Below are positions 29,880 through 38,982 of a stretch of 64,000 bases of DNA, in pieces (position 1 is the first letter of the stretch; the number at the start of each line of letters is the position of its first letter). Location of the stretch: NCBI GenBank assembly GCA_016872715.1, contig VGZD01000001.1, positions 58,578-122,577 of the forward strand, read 5' to 3'. The translations under genes were made by a program, and so were the position numbers. The notes beneath the pieces were generated by a model. The model made no database searches. It had not been told where the DNA came from and saw only the letters and a list, made by a program, of their open reading frames with translations. Source of the DNA: Planctomycetota bacterium. Lineage in GTDB: Bacteria; Planctomycetota; UBA1135; GCA-002686595.

Positions 29880-31100
29880 ATGCACGTCCTGTTCCTCGCG
29901 CCCGACACACACGCCTACAACCACGGCTTTCTGCGCGGGCTGCGCTCGCTCGGAGCGCGCATCTCCGCGCTCGGCCCCCAGCCGCCGGAGCGGCTCTCGG
30001 ACGCGGTGCGACCGCTGATCGACGTCTACAAGAGGTGTGAGCGCATCCTCGAGGGCGAGTGCGTGCTGGCGGTCGCGCGCGAGCTCCCCGACCTCGGGAC
30101 GATCGAGCGCATCGAGACCATCGACGAGCCGCTGGTCGAAACCGCGGCGTGGCTGCGCGGCGAGCTGGGAGTGGCGGGCCTCTCGCTCGCGACGGCGCGA
30201 GTGTGCCGCGACAAGGTCGCGATGAAGGCCGTGCTGCGCGAGCGCGGCATCCCGTGCGCGCGTTCTGCGGCGGTGGCGAGCGAGCGCGAGCTGCGCGACT
30301 TCATCGCGCGCGAGGGCTTCCCCGTGATCGTCAAGCCGCTCGCCGGCTTCAACTCGCTCGACACCTACAAGCTCTCGTCCGAGGCCGAGCTCGCGGACGT
30401 GCTCCCGCGGCTGGCCTTCGCCCCCGACCGACCGCTCGCGGTCGAGGAGTTCATCGAGGGCCACGAGGGCTTTTTCGACACGGTCACCGGCCCCGAGGGC
30501 GTGCGCCACGACTTCGTCGGCCACTACTTTCCCGGCTGCCTCGAAGCCAATCGCACGCGCTGGATCTCGCCGCAGATCGCGATCTCCAACCGCATCGAGC
30601 TTCCGTCCTACGCCGAGCTGCGCTCCACGGCGCGCGCGGTGATCGACGCTCTGGGCCTGCGTTCGACCGCCACGCACATGGAGTGGTTCTTCGGACGCAA
30701 GGGCCTCGTGTTCTCCGAGATCGGCGCGCGGCCCGCCGGCGAGAAGATCTGGGACATGTACCGCGAGGGCGACGACCTCGACATCTACCGCGAGTGGGCC
30801 CTCGCCGTGCTCGGCCTGCCGTCGCAGGCCCGTCCGACCCGCCGCCGCGCCGTCGGCTCGATCCAGATTCGCCCCGATCGCGACGGCACCGTCTCCGAGC
30901 ACGTCGGCATCGACGCCGCCTTCGCGCGCTGCGGCGCTCAAATCTACGAACACGCGCTCCCCGCCCCCGGCACTCCCACCGCCGCCCTCGACCGCGGCTG
31001 GCTGTGCAACACCTGGTTCCGGCTCGCCCACGAAGACTACGACGAGCTCCGCCGCTCGATGACCTTCCTCGGCGAGACCGTCAAGACGCGCGCCCGCTGA
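29880..31100 (+). CDS. ATP-grasp enzyme
   Basis: A 406-residue protein from the ATG at 29880, divergent from lepB by 101 bp. The N-terminal domain is Rossmann-like (MHVLFLAPDTHAYN). The ATP-grasp core shows VCRDKVAMKAVLRERGIP, GFPVIVKPLAGFNS, LAVEEFIEG and the metal-binding FSEIGARPAGEKI. Related enzymes ligate a carboxylate to an amine (carnosine synthase or biotin carboxylase-like types). Substrates are unknown. No peptide or cofactor biosynthesis genes stand next to it. Confidence 0.82.
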   Translation: MHVLFLAPDTHAYNHGFLRGLRSLGARISALGPQPPERLSDAVRPLIDVYKRCERILEGECVLAVARELPDLGTIERIETIDEPLVETAAWLRGELGVAGLSLATARVCRDKVAMKAVLRERGIPCARSAAVASERELRDFIAREGFPVIVKPLAGFNSLDTYKLSSEAELADVLPRLAFAPDRPLAVEEFIEGHEGFFDTVTGPEGVRHDFVGHYFPGCLEANRTRWISPQIAISNRIELPSYAELRSTARAVIDALGLRSTATHMEWFFGRKGLVFSEIGARPAGEKIWDMYREGDDLDIYREWALAVLGLPSQARPTRRRAVGSIQIRPDRDGTVSEHVGIDAAFARCGAQIYEHALPAPGTPTAALDRGWLCNTWFRLAHEDYDELRRSMTFLGETVKTRAR

Positions 31101-31116
31101 CGTGTTGCTCGCGCGG

Positions 31117-31192
31117 CTGGAAAAAGCTCGGGAGACGCCGAAGCGTCTCCCGAAAAACGTGTCGCTCTGCCGCGCGCTGGCGCGGCGCGGCT
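31117..31192. repeat. Palindromic element related to that in the 213-bp repeats
   Basis: The order ggctggaaaaagctc, an 11-bp-arm hairpin ggagacgc...gcgtctcc, and then a GC palindrome gccgcgc...gcgcggc ending in ggctg matches the element at 5700-5800 and 5913-6013 with several changes. Here too it lies just beyond the 3' end of a gene encoding the shared C-terminal domain. Confidence 0.75.
31121..31153 (-). terminator. Intrinsic terminator with TTCG loop
   Basis: On the minus strand, an 11-bp-arm hairpin (31128-31138 and 31143-31153) with a C(TTCG)G loop is followed by GCTTTTT. It would end transcription of the lamin-tail gene and forms part of the palindromic element. Confidence 0.8.
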
Positions 31193-31239
31193 GGGTTGGT
31201 TGTGAAACGAGCTGGTCGTGAGATCCGCTCGGCCTGCGG

Positions 31240-31287
31240 CCCTACGGAATGCCTGAGCCCTACGGAATGCCTGAGCCCTACGGAATG
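31240..31287. repeat. 18-bp repeat copying the stop-codon region of the lamin-tail gene
   Basis: Two exact copies of ccctacggaatgcctgag (31240-31257 and 31258-31275) precede a third partial copy, ccctacggaatg (31276-31287), which contains the real stop codon and last codons of the gene on the minus strand. The gene end has thus been copied twice downstream. Confidence 0.92.
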
Positions 31288-32465
31288 AAGGTGACTTCGA
31301 GACCGTCGGAGAGCATCGTCGTCTTGGGCGACGGCGGATCGCGGAACCAGCACTGGAACCAAGCCTGATTGCCCGGCGCGAACGGCGTGCCGAGCGCGAC
31401 CGGGTTGAGGGTCGTGATGTAGTCGAAGAAGTCGAGCGAGATCGAGCCGTCGCAGGCGCCGGCGATGCCGCCGGTGCCGAGCGTGGTGGTGCGCTGTTGC
31501 GGCGACTTCACGCACAGGAAGGCCGTGCTGCCGCCCCACTGGTAGTCGAGTCGGCCGGTGACGCTGTAGAAGATCAGGCCGGTCTTGGCGCCTTCGATGC
31601 TGGTGCAGTTGACCGTGAAGCCGCCGGCGCCGAGCGCGAGGCTCGGCAGGCCGGTGTAGCCCATCACAGCGTTGCAGCCGTTGGTGGTCGTGCCCGAGGT
31701 GCAGTAGTTGACGATCTGCACCGCGCTCGGGCAGACCGAGTTGAGCGCGCCCGGAGTGCGGGGCTCGAGGGCGTTGGCGGCTTCGTTGAAGTCGAGGTAG
31801 TCGGCGCACCACGGGGCGGGGGCGCCGATGCCGCGGAAGACGCCGCCGGGCAGGAAGGCCGTCGTGCCGACGCCTTCGGGGCCGAGCTGGATGGCGCCGT
31901 CGTAGATGCGGTCGGGGAAGTTCGGGGCGACCTGATTGATGCCACCATCGACGACCGCGCAGTGGTCGAGGATCGTGGAGAGGGTCGGGATGACCGTGAT
32001 GCCGTCGTTGTCCGGATCGACGTCTTGGTTGAGCTTGGCCAAGAGAGCGGCGACGTTGGCGGGGGAGCCGGCGTCGACGAGGTAGAACGTGTTCGAGCCG
32101 TTCTCGAGGCGGTCCTGCGTTCCGAAGTTGTAGTTGGCCGTGAACTGCGCGCCGACCCCAGACTGTAGGCCCGACGTGCCGAGCACGAACAGGCCGCTCG
32201 CCGGAACGGTGTAGCCCGTGAGGTCCCACGCGCGGTCGAGGGTGCCCTCGTTGCCCGTGGATGACCAGTCGCCTTCGACGACCAGCACGACGATGTTGTC
32301 GAGCGAGCGACCGGGGGCGGTCTTGAGCTCGATGAACTCGTAGAGGTCGGTGCCCGAGTGCGAGATGTACAGCTCGTTCAGGTAGATCTGCTGAGCGAAC
32401 GCGCCGACCTGCGTGGCGACGAGCGCGGCGGCGGCGGTGAGAGTGGTCCTGAGGAGGTTCTTCAT
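31278..32465 (-). CDS. Secreted lamin-tail-domain protein with shared C-terminal domain
   Basis: A 395-residue protein from the ATG at 32465, with signal peptide ending in GAFAQ. Residues of about 26-140 (IYLNELYISHSGTDLYEFIEL, then LFVLGT) form a lamin-tail domain, a beta-sandwich common in exported bacterial proteins. The middle part is a continuation of that module. The last 140 residues carry TTTNGCNA, LIFYSVTGR, FLCVKSPQQRTTT and FQCWFRDPP, and end in LSDGLEVTFIP, the same domain as in the proteins at 6031 and 60248. The function is probably surface attachment or display. No enzyme motif is seen. Confidence 0.85.
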   Translation of the reverse strand: MKNLLRTTLTAAAALVATQVGAFAQQIYLNELYISHSGTDLYEFIELKTAPGRSLDNIVVLVVEGDWSSTGNEGTLDRAWDLTGYTVPASGLFVLGTSGLQSGVGAQFTANYNFGTQDRLENGSNTFYLVDAGSPANVAALLAKLNQDVDPDNDGITVIPTLSTILDHCAVVDGGINQVAPNFPDRIYDGAIQLGPEGVGTTAFLPGGVFRGIGAPAPWCADYLDFNEAANALEPRTPGALNSVCPSAVQIVNYCTSGTTTNGCNAVMGYTGLPSLALGAGGFTVNCTSIEGAKTGLIFYSVTGRLDYQWGGSTAFLCVKSPQQRTTTLGTGGIAGACDGSISLDFFDYITTLNPVALGTPFAPGNQAWFQCWFRDPPSPKTTMLSDGLEVTFIP

Positions 32466-32883
32466 GGGGTTGGGGCGTGAGTCCGCTTGACGGGCGGCGG
32501 GGTGACGGTGCGTTCCGGAGGGGGCGGAGGGAATGGAGGCTGGTACGACGACAGCGCTCGGCGCCGAGTTCACCTGAACTCGCGCCGAAGCTCGCCGATG
32601 AAACAAGACTACCGGACCGGGCCTGACCTGTGGGGGGTGCAGGGTGCGTAGGGAACGTGGTCGGGGCGGCCGGTCGGGTCCCTCGAGGAGATTGCAAAGC
32701 TCTGTCCAGCATGGACTTACAGCTGCGGCGCCGGTGCGCGAAGGCTCGTCATCGAACGGCTCGGGAAGTTCGAGAAACTTCGCTCGAGTCCGCGGCGACC
32801 GCAGACAGCCCAGTGCGGCCAGCCCCGTGCTGCCAGCCCAGTGTGGCCAACCCGTTGCGGCCAGCGGCCGCTGCGGGGGGCCT
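32466..32883. other. Intergenic region with 14-bp repeats
   Basis: This 418-bp gap upstream of the lamin-tail gene holds its promoter. At 32807-32862 four 14-bp units of the form agcccagtgcggcc follow each other with one to four differences. No gene was found. Confidence 0.7.
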
Positions 32884-33393
32884 TCAGCGGCCCGCGCCCA
32901 ACTGCGCGATGCGCTTGCGGAACACCTGCATCCGCAGAGCCGCCGAGGCGGAGTGCGCGACCAGCCACTGCGCGTTGGCGAACGCATGGGGCGAAGTCTC
33001 CGCGCGCAGGCGTGCGAGGTGGGGCTCGACCTTCGCGAACAGGAACAGGCCCTCGCCCGAGTTTTCCGCGAGGAAGTCGGGATGCATCACGCCGTGGCGG
33101 GCGAAGCTGTAGGCCATCTCGAAGTAGCTCGACACCTGCCGCCAGGCCGCGTTGTGCGGATGCTCGAGCTTGGTGATCGCGAGGAGCTCCTCGCAGCTCT
33201 TCGGGAAAAACCTCGCGATCGTGTCGCGCGAGGCGCGCATCACGGCCTCGCGGCGCAAGTCGTAGAGCTTGAGCACGAGCTCCGCATCGTGATGGTCCGC
33301 GACCTGCTTGGGCTGCGCGCCCTCCGCGAGCACCACCGCCGCCTGCTGGTCGCGCCGCTCGCCGCTGTGCTCGTGCTGCTTGGCCTGCTTCAT
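32884..33393 (-). CDS. Hypothetical protein
   Basis: A 169-residue protein from the ATG at 33393. It is largely helical, with no signal peptide or membrane segment. Visible segments include LVLKLYDLRREAVMRASRDTI, FPKSCEELLAI and YFEMAYSFARHGVMHPDF. No family was recognised. Codon use is like that of the neighbours and the frame is free of breaks, which supports it as a real gene. Confidence 0.6.
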   Translation of the reverse strand: MKQAKQHEHSGERRDQQAAVVLAEGAQPKQVADHHDAELVLKLYDLRREAVMRASRDTIARFFPKSCEELLAITKLEHPHNAAWRQVSSYFEMAYSFARHGVMHPDFLAENSGEGLFLFAKVEPHLARLRAETSPHAFANAQWLVAHSASAALRMQVFRKRIAQLGAGR

Positions 33394-33456
33394 GGTGCGG
33401 CGAGTCTAGCCCGACCTGAACGGCTCGGATTCTCGTTGCGGGATTTGCGGCGGCCC

Positions 33457-33672
33457 CTATCGGGCGCGTTCCCGTCCTCGGCCCGGCCGCGACCGTCCAC
33501 GCGTTCTGGGTGCTTGCGCTGGAACGCGCAGAGGTCGAGCTCGTCGACCGTGTCCGAGGTGAAGCGTGTCCGAGGTGAAGTGGGCCGGGTGCTCGTCCGG
33601 CAGCCAATCCCGCCGCGACGGCGGGAGAAGCAGCGGCTGATCGGGCTCGTAGGGATGGAACGTCCGTGCCAC
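33457..33672 (-). pseudogene. IS1182-like transposase remnant (N-terminal end)
   Basis: From the GTG at 33672 the translation begins MARTFHPYEPDQPLLLPPSR, then DWLPDEH, closely resembling the N-terminus of IS1182/IS5-type transposases. The frame then goes wrong. A 16-bp tandem duplication (33551-33566 and 33567-33582) shifts it; after removing one copy it reads FTSDTVDELDLCAF and on to a DGRG segment, as expected for the family. Nothing of the catalytic domain follows. No terminal inverted repeats were identified, so this is a decayed fragment. Confidence 0.7.
33551..33582. repeat. 16-bp tandem duplication in the transposase remnant
   Basis: Two copies of gtgtccgaggtgaag plus one differing final base lie next to each other. 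The 16-bp length shifts the reading frame. Confidence 0.92.
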
Positions 33673-33714
33673 GATCTGGAGAGCCGTGGCGCAGGCTCCG
33701 AGAGCGGGTGGCGA

Positions 33715-36700
33715 CTACTCCAGTGGCGTGAGCGCCACCGCTCGGAATTCGATCACGCCGCCCTCGGACTGCAGGCAGATCCGGCCCGCGACTTCATCGG
33801 CCCACTGCACACGGTTCTGCAACTCGCCGTTGACCTCGAGCGTCACTTCGCCTTCGCGCGCCGTGATGCGGTAGTGATTCCACTCGCCGACAGGACGCTC
33901 GTTCGTCGGTGCGAGCCGCGCGCAGCGCTCGCCGCTCGTGCGCGCCGGCTCGGTTGTGACGGGGAAGTCACCGATGATCCAGATGTCGCCCGCGTTGCGG
34001 TGCATGAGCTGCGCTTCGAGACTGCGCGGCCAGATCTGGTCGGGTCCGGTCTTGCGCAGCAGCACGCCCGAGTTGCCCGGCGTGCCCTCGGGTGCCCAGC
34101 GCCACTCGAGCTCGAGCACGAAATCGGTGAACGTCTCGCGCGTCTGCAGGTAGCCCGAGGGCGAGCCTTCGCAGCGCAGGACGCCGTCGCGCACGCTCCA
34201 CACGTCCTCGCGTCGAGCGGGCGCGGAGAGGTAGTGCTCCCAGTCGTCGAGATCGACGCCGTTGAAGAGCATGCGTCGCGTGCCGCTCGCGCGAGGACGC
34301 GACGGATCGTGCCGCAGGAACGCGAGCAAGTCCGCTTGGTCCTGCGACGTCAGCCCGAGCAGCACGCCGTCGGGCATCACGCTCGTCTCGTGCCTGCGCG
34401 CCGATTCGATCGCGCTCTCCTCGAGCGCGATGCGGCGCCCATCGGTGCCCTTCAGCACCACCACGCCGGTTCCGGGTGCGAGCGGACTGCCCGCCTGCAG
34501 GAAACCGGTGTGCACGAGTCCGTCGCGCGTCTCGATCGTCCAGGACTGGTAGCCGAGCGCGAGCGCGCGGCTGGGAGCGAGGAGCTCCTCGAGCAGCTGC
34601 TCGCGCGAGTACTTCGAACCGATGTCCGACAACTCTGGGCCGACATCCGCGCCGCGTCCGCGCAACGCGTGGCAGCGCGAGCACGCCGCGCGCTCTCCGA
34701 AGAACACCAGCGCTCCGCGCCGACGGTCGCCCTCGAGCGCGAGCACTTCCGCGCGCGAGGGCGCGTTCGTCGTCGCCGCAGGCCACTGCGCCGCGGCGAG
34801 CGCGCGCACCGCGGGATCGGCGTGCGAGAGCAGCGGCCCGCGCACAGCAGCGACGAGTTCCTCGCTCAAGCGCGCGGTGGCCGCGAGATGCAACAACGTC
34901 TGCGCGCCCTGCGGCGTCGCGAGCAACTCGAGCGCGGCGGCGAGACGATCCGCGGACGCTGCGGACGGGTCGAGCACGACTCCCCGCGCGTTCGCGAACC
35001 CGCTCGAGTCCGGTGCGCTGTCGAGCCAGACCTCGAACTCGAGGCTCGTGGTCGAGCCCGCGCGCCGTGGGCCGTTGTCGTCGGGCGAGCAGCGCGCGAC
35101 GAGCCGCTGCATGCCGTCGGGGATGCGGAACACGATCTCGCTCGCCGCGTGAGTGCCGATGCCATCGGTGTAGGTCGTGCCGTCGACGACGAGCGGACCG
35201 CCTTCGCAGCTCTTGCCGACGTGCGTCGAGCCGAAGCCGCTCGAGGCGCGCACCCACGGCAAGCTCGCGAGCGAGATTTCGCCCGCGGGGCCGACGAAGC
35301 GCGCGCCGATCCAGTCCGCCCAGTCGTAGGAGATGCCGTCGCCCGCGGGAGTCACGGCGAGCAGCACGTGGCGCGCGAGGGCGAGGTCGACGTCGAGTTC
35401 GACGAGGCGGCTCTCGCGCAGCACGCCGCTCGCCCACGCCCTGCGCGCGCCGTCGCGGTGAACATCGCCGAGCTCGCGCGCGAGACCGAAGCCGCGCCAG
35501 TCGTTGCTGTCGCGCTGGCGCACCCACCACGCGGCTTTTGGGCGCAGCTCGCTCGGGCCCGCGAGGGCGAGCTGCAACATCGCGTCCGCGGCGGCGCGCG
35601 ACTTCGAAAAAGCGAGCCCGTCGAGCGCGCGCGCGCGGCGCTCCGCGCTCCGCGACTCGAACGCCTCGCGGCGCAGGTCCTCGAGCGCGCCGTCTGGATG
35701 CAGGCGCCACGCGAGCACACTGCGGCGCTCCGCGAGCTCTCCGTTCGCGCGCTCGGAGTCTCGCGCCGCAAGCTCCGCGTAGAGCGCTTCCTCGCGCCCT
35801 TGCGCTCCGATGCCGATGGCTTCGACGAACGCGCGGTCGCCGGCGGGCCACGGCTCGCACAGCGCCGCCAAGAGCGGCACCGCGCGCGCCGCATCCACAT
35901 CGCGCAACGCGACCGCGAGCTCGCGCTTGAGCGCGAGCGAGTCGTCCCTCACCACGAACTTCGCGAGCTCCGTGACGTCGGAGCCCACGGCTCGCAGCGC
36001 GCGGAAAGCGGTGACGCGCAGATCGGCGTTGGGATGTCCGAGGTACTCGCGCACCACGCCGCGGCCGGAATCGCCGCGGCGCGCGAGCAGCCACAGCGCG
36101 CGCGCCGCAAGCCGCGGCTGCGGCGCCGTCGCCACTTGCTCCAGTCGCGATTGCGCGGCAGCGCCGAGCGCATCGAGGGTTTCGAAGGCCTGCCAGCGCA
36201 CGTTCACCGCTGGGTTGAGCAGCGCCGCGAGGCACGACTCGACGCGTTCGAAGCTCATGCGCGGGTTGATGTTGCGCGACGACTGGCTCGCGACGCGCAG
36301 GATGCGGCCGTAGCCCTGCGTGTCCGCCATGGCATGTCCGCCGACGAGCGGATCGAACCAGTCCGCGACGTACACGGAACCGTCGAGCCCGACGGCGACG
36401 TCGCTCGGGCGAAAGTGCTGCGCGTCGCTGTCGCCCTGCTTCGGTCGCAGGAACAGCCCGTGCTCGAGCGCGATGCCCGCACCGCGCTGGACGGGTTTGT
36501 GCGCGTACACGGCGCTCGCGCCCGCATCCGCGTCGAGGATCCAGCCCTCGAACTGCTTCAGCTGCGAGCCTTCGTAGACCACGAGCCCCGTGGGACCGCC
36601 GTGGCCGTGGACGCAGCCGCTTGGCGCGACGCCGGGATCGTCGGCGTGCCAGTGCGCACAGAGCGTGTCCTGACCCGGGCGCTGGTCGGCGCTCCACAGG

Positions 36701-37533
36701 CGCGAGCCGTCGGGCGAGAAGAACCCGTGGTTGGCGCCTTCGAGGCACCACAGCGTGCGCGAGGCGCTCGGGCCGTCGTCGTTGTCGGTCTGGAAGACGT
36801 TGCCGAACGAGTCGAGCGCGAGCTCGTAGTTGTTGCGGAAGTTGTGCGCGCGCACTTCGAGCCGCGAGCCGTCGCTGTGCACGCGCAGCGCGAGACCACC
36901 GGTCCACACGCGGCCGTCGTCGGACACCAGTGCGGGGCGATTGTCGACCAGCGCGGGACCGCCGTCGTTGTAGATCGAGCCGGAGCGCAGCCAGCGGCCG
37001 AGCGCGTCCTGCACGCGGTGTGGACCGGCGTTGCCGACGTTGAACCACCACGCGCCATCGGGGCCGCCGACGAAGGAGTGCAGGCCGTGGTCGTGGTCGA
37101 AGCCGCCGAATCCCGTCAGAAACGGCTCGTGGCGATCGGCGACGTCGTCGCCGTCGTCATCGTGGAAGATCCACGCCGTCGGAGAGCACGACACGATCAC
37201 GCGCGAGCCGAGCACGGCGATGCCGAGCGGCGCGACGAGGTCCGGGGACTGCGCGAAGAGCTTGGAGCTGTCCGCGATGCCATCGCCGTCGGTGTCCGCG
37301 AGGATCACGATGCGGTCGCCCGCCGCGTGCGCGAGGCCGGGGTTGCGGCCGTTCCACTTGCGGTAGTTCACCGCCTCCGCGACCCACACGCGTCCGCGCG
37401 CGTCGATGTCGATCGCGGTCGGGTTGTAGAGCGCGGGCGAGCTCGCCCACAGCGTCACGCGCGCGTTGCGCGGGCCGTCGAAGCGCTCGGTGAGGTCGGA
37501 CGTGGAGGCGGCGAGGAGCAGCAGCGTGAGCAT
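33715..37533 (-). CDS. PVC-type haem-binding protein with NPCBM-like, cytochrome c and DUF1080 domains
   Basis: A 1,272-residue secreted protein from the ATG at 37533 with a short hydrophobic N-terminus. Residues about 20-400 form the beta-propeller-like N-terminal domain of planctomycetal membrane-bound dehydrogenase-type proteins (PTAIDIDARGRVWVAEAVNY, ILADTDGDG). HEAT-like helices follow. An NPCBM-like carbohydrate-binding module is at about 730-840 (DGIGTHAASEIVF). A c-type cytochrome domain has C951-S-R-C-H955 with a downstream methionine region. A C-terminal DUF1080 (3-keto-glycoside hydrolase-like) domain is at about 1085-1270 (MLFNGVDLDDWEHY, TPGNSGVLLRKTG). The family is expanded in Planctomycetota and linked to sugar or polysaccharide oxidation. 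The substrate is unknown. Confidence 0.9.
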   Translation of the reverse strand: MLTLLLLAASTSDLTERFDGPRNARVTLWASSPALYNPTAIDIDARGRVWVAEAVNYRKWNGRNPGLAHAAGDRIVILADTDGDGIADSSKLFAQSPDLVAPLGIAVLGSRVIVSCSPTAWIFHDDDGDDVADRHEPFLTGFGGFDHDHGLHSFVGGPDGAWWFNVGNAGPHRVQDALGRWLRSGSIYNDGGPALVDNRPALVSDDGRVWTGGLALRVHSDGSRLEVRAHNFRNNYELALDSFGNVFQTDNDDGPSASRTLWCLEGANHGFFSPDGSRLWSADQRPGQDTLCAHWHADDPGVAPSGCVHGHGGPTGLVVYEGSQLKQFEGWILDADAGASAVYAHKPVQRGAGIALEHGLFLRPKQGDSDAQHFRPSDVAVGLDGSVYVADWFDPLVGGHAMADTQGYGRILRVASQSSRNINPRMSFERVESCLAALLNPAVNVRWQAFETLDALGAAAQSRLEQVATAPQPRLAARALWLLARRGDSGRGVVREYLGHPNADLRVTAFRALRAVGSDVTELAKFVVRDDSLALKRELAVALRDVDAARAVPLLAALCEPWPAGDRAFVEAIGIGAQGREEALYAELAARDSERANGELAERRSVLAWRLHPDGALEDLRREAFESRSAERRARALDGLAFSKSRAAADAMLQLALAGPSELRPKAAWWVRQRDSNDWRGFGLARELGDVHRDGARRAWASGVLRESRLVELDVDLALARHVLLAVTPAGDGISYDWADWIGARFVGPAGEISLASLPWVRASSGFGSTHVGKSCEGGPLVVDGTTYTDGIGTHAASEIVFRIPDGMQRLVARCSPDDNGPRRAGSTTSLEFEVWLDSAPDSSGFANARGVVLDPSAASADRLAAALELLATPQGAQTLLHLAATARLSEELVAAVRGPLLSHADPAVRALAAAQWPAATTNAPSRAEVLALEGDRRRGALVFFGERAACSRCHALRGRGADVGPELSDIGSKYSREQLLEELLAPSRALALGYQSWTIETRDGLVHTGFLQAGSPLAPGTGVVVLKGTDGRRIALEESAIESARRHETSVMPDGVLLGLTSQDQADLLAFLRHDPSRPRASGTRRMLFNGVDLDDWEHYLSAPARREDVWSVRDGVLRCEGSPSGYLQTRETFTDFVLELEWRWAPEGTPGNSGVLLRKTGPDQIWPRSLEAQLMHRNAGDIWIIGDFPVTTEPARTSGERCARLAPTNERPVGEWNHYRITAREGEVTLEVNGELQNRVQWADEVAGRICLQSEGGVIEFRAVALTPLE

Positions 37534-37582
37534 GGGGCGCGGGGCGAGTGGGGAACCCCATCTTGCCTGAGCGCCCGATGCT

Positions 37583-38752
37583 TCACACGCGCCAGAAACC
37601 CGTGAATTGCAGGGCCGAGCGGTCCTCGCCCTCGAGGAAGGCCGCGATTTCGTCCATGCGCTTGTGTGTGTCTTCCTCGCCCATGGCGACGAGCTCGCTG
37701 GTGTAGGGGCGCTCGAACAGCACCATCGAGAGCGATTCGGGCGTGCGCGTTTCCTTCGTGCCCGTGCCGCGCATGAGGAAGCGGTAGGGCTGCGGCAGGC
37801 GGAACTCGTGCGCGGCGGCGAGCGCGGCGATGTTGCGCGAGGGGCGCAGCATCAGCAGGCGCACGGGGTGCAGGCCGGCTCGGCGATCCTCGGGCAGCGC
37901 CGCGATCAGCTCGTTGAGGCGCTCGAGATTGAGCGCGTCCTGATCGAGCAGGTCGAGGAAGATCGCGTTCATGAGCAGGCCGATGACCTGCGCGGGCGGT
38001 GGGTAGCCCGTGGGCGGCGGCAACGGGTCGCGCGACGAGCGCTCGTAGCGCGTCGAGATCGCGAGGATGCGGTTCGCACCGAGGTGCACCGCTGGAGCGA
38101 GTGGCGCGGTGAGCCCCACCCCGCCGTCGCCGTGCCAGCTCGCACCGAGCTGAACCGCCGGAAAGAACAGCGGCAGCGCCGCGCTCGCCATGACGTGCTC
38201 GACGCTGAGCTCCGCGCGCACGCCGACGCGATAGGGGCGCGACCAGCCGCACGGCGCGCGCGATTGCACGTGAGTGACCGACGCTCCGTTGGCGTAGTCG
38301 GTGGTCGTGATCGCGACGGCCTCGAGGTCCGCTCGCAGGTTGCGTGCGATGCCCGGAAGCGCGAGCGATTCGGCGCGCAGGGCCTCGGTCAAGAGCTCGC
38401 GCAGCGGCTGCGTGTCGACCAGCGCGCGCGGACGCGGCGCGAGGCTGCTCGAGCCGGTCGACAGACGCAGCGCCCAGCGCGCGGCGGTCTTGAACAACGT
38501 CAGCGCGTCGCTGCGCAGGACGCGCTCGGTCGAGAGGCCGCGCCACAGATCCTCCAACTCGCGAACGCGCTCGCCGAAGCTGCCTTCGCGCGAGGCGAGG
38601 AAGGCGGTGTTGATGGCGCCCGCGGAGACGCCGGTGAGGATCGGCAGCTGCAGCTTGGGAAAGCGCTGAGCGATGGCGCGCAGCACGCCGGCCTGATACG
38701 CCGCGCGCGCTCCACCTCCGCCCATCACCAGCGCGAGCTTGGAGTCGTTCAT
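37583..38752 (-). CDS. Patatin-like phospholipase
   Basis: A 389-residue protein from the ATG at 38752; the open frame continues upstream through unlikely sequence. The oxyanion motif GGGGARAAYQAG, nucleophile Ser43 in GVSAG and the catalytic aspartate in DGGVG form the patatin Ser-Asp dyad. Such enzymes cleave fatty acids from glycerolipids. No signal peptide is seen. The C-terminal 150 residues are less conserved. Confidence 0.88.
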   Translation of the reverse strand: MNDSKLALVMGGGGARAAYQAGVLRAIAQRFPKLQLPILTGVSAGAINTAFLASREGSFGERVRELEDLWRGLSTERVLRSDALTLFKTAARWALRLSTGSSSLAPRPRALVDTQPLRELLTEALRAESLALPGIARNLRADLEAVAITTTDYANGASVTHVQSRAPCGWSRPYRVGVRAELSVEHVMASAALPLFFPAVQLGASWHGDGGVGLTAPLAPAVHLGANRILAISTRYERSSRDPLPPPTGYPPPAQVIGLLMNAIFLDLLDQDALNLERLNELIAALPEDRRAGLHPVRLLMLRPSRNIAALAAAHEFRLPQPYRFLMRGTGTKETRTPESLSMVLFERPYTSELVAMGEEDTHKRMDEIAAFLEGEDRSALQFTGFWRV

Positions 38753-38982
38753 GGCGCTCGCTCCACGCCGACGAGCGGCCGCGGCTCCGCAGCGGAAAGC
38801 CGTGCCGCGTCCTTCGAGCGTCGCTGGCTGCTTTGCATCGGCTCGCGCCTTGCGGGCAACATCGGCTCTCGCGGAGCCAAGCCCAAGCGGATCCAAGGAT
38901 TGCACTTGCGACGTCTCGCCGCGAGGAACTCGGGCGCGGGGGGGCTATCGCGCGCGCGCGGCGGCCCCTATAGGGAGCGACC

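Noticed and set aside
32644..37605. Very long plus-strand open frame opposite the PVC haem protein (1,653 codons), and similar ones at 1272-3350 and 19599-23339 on the minus strand
   Set aside because: They lie antisense to genes with clear domains and consist of Arg/Ala/Glu/His-rich low-complexity translation typical of shadow frames in high-GC DNA.
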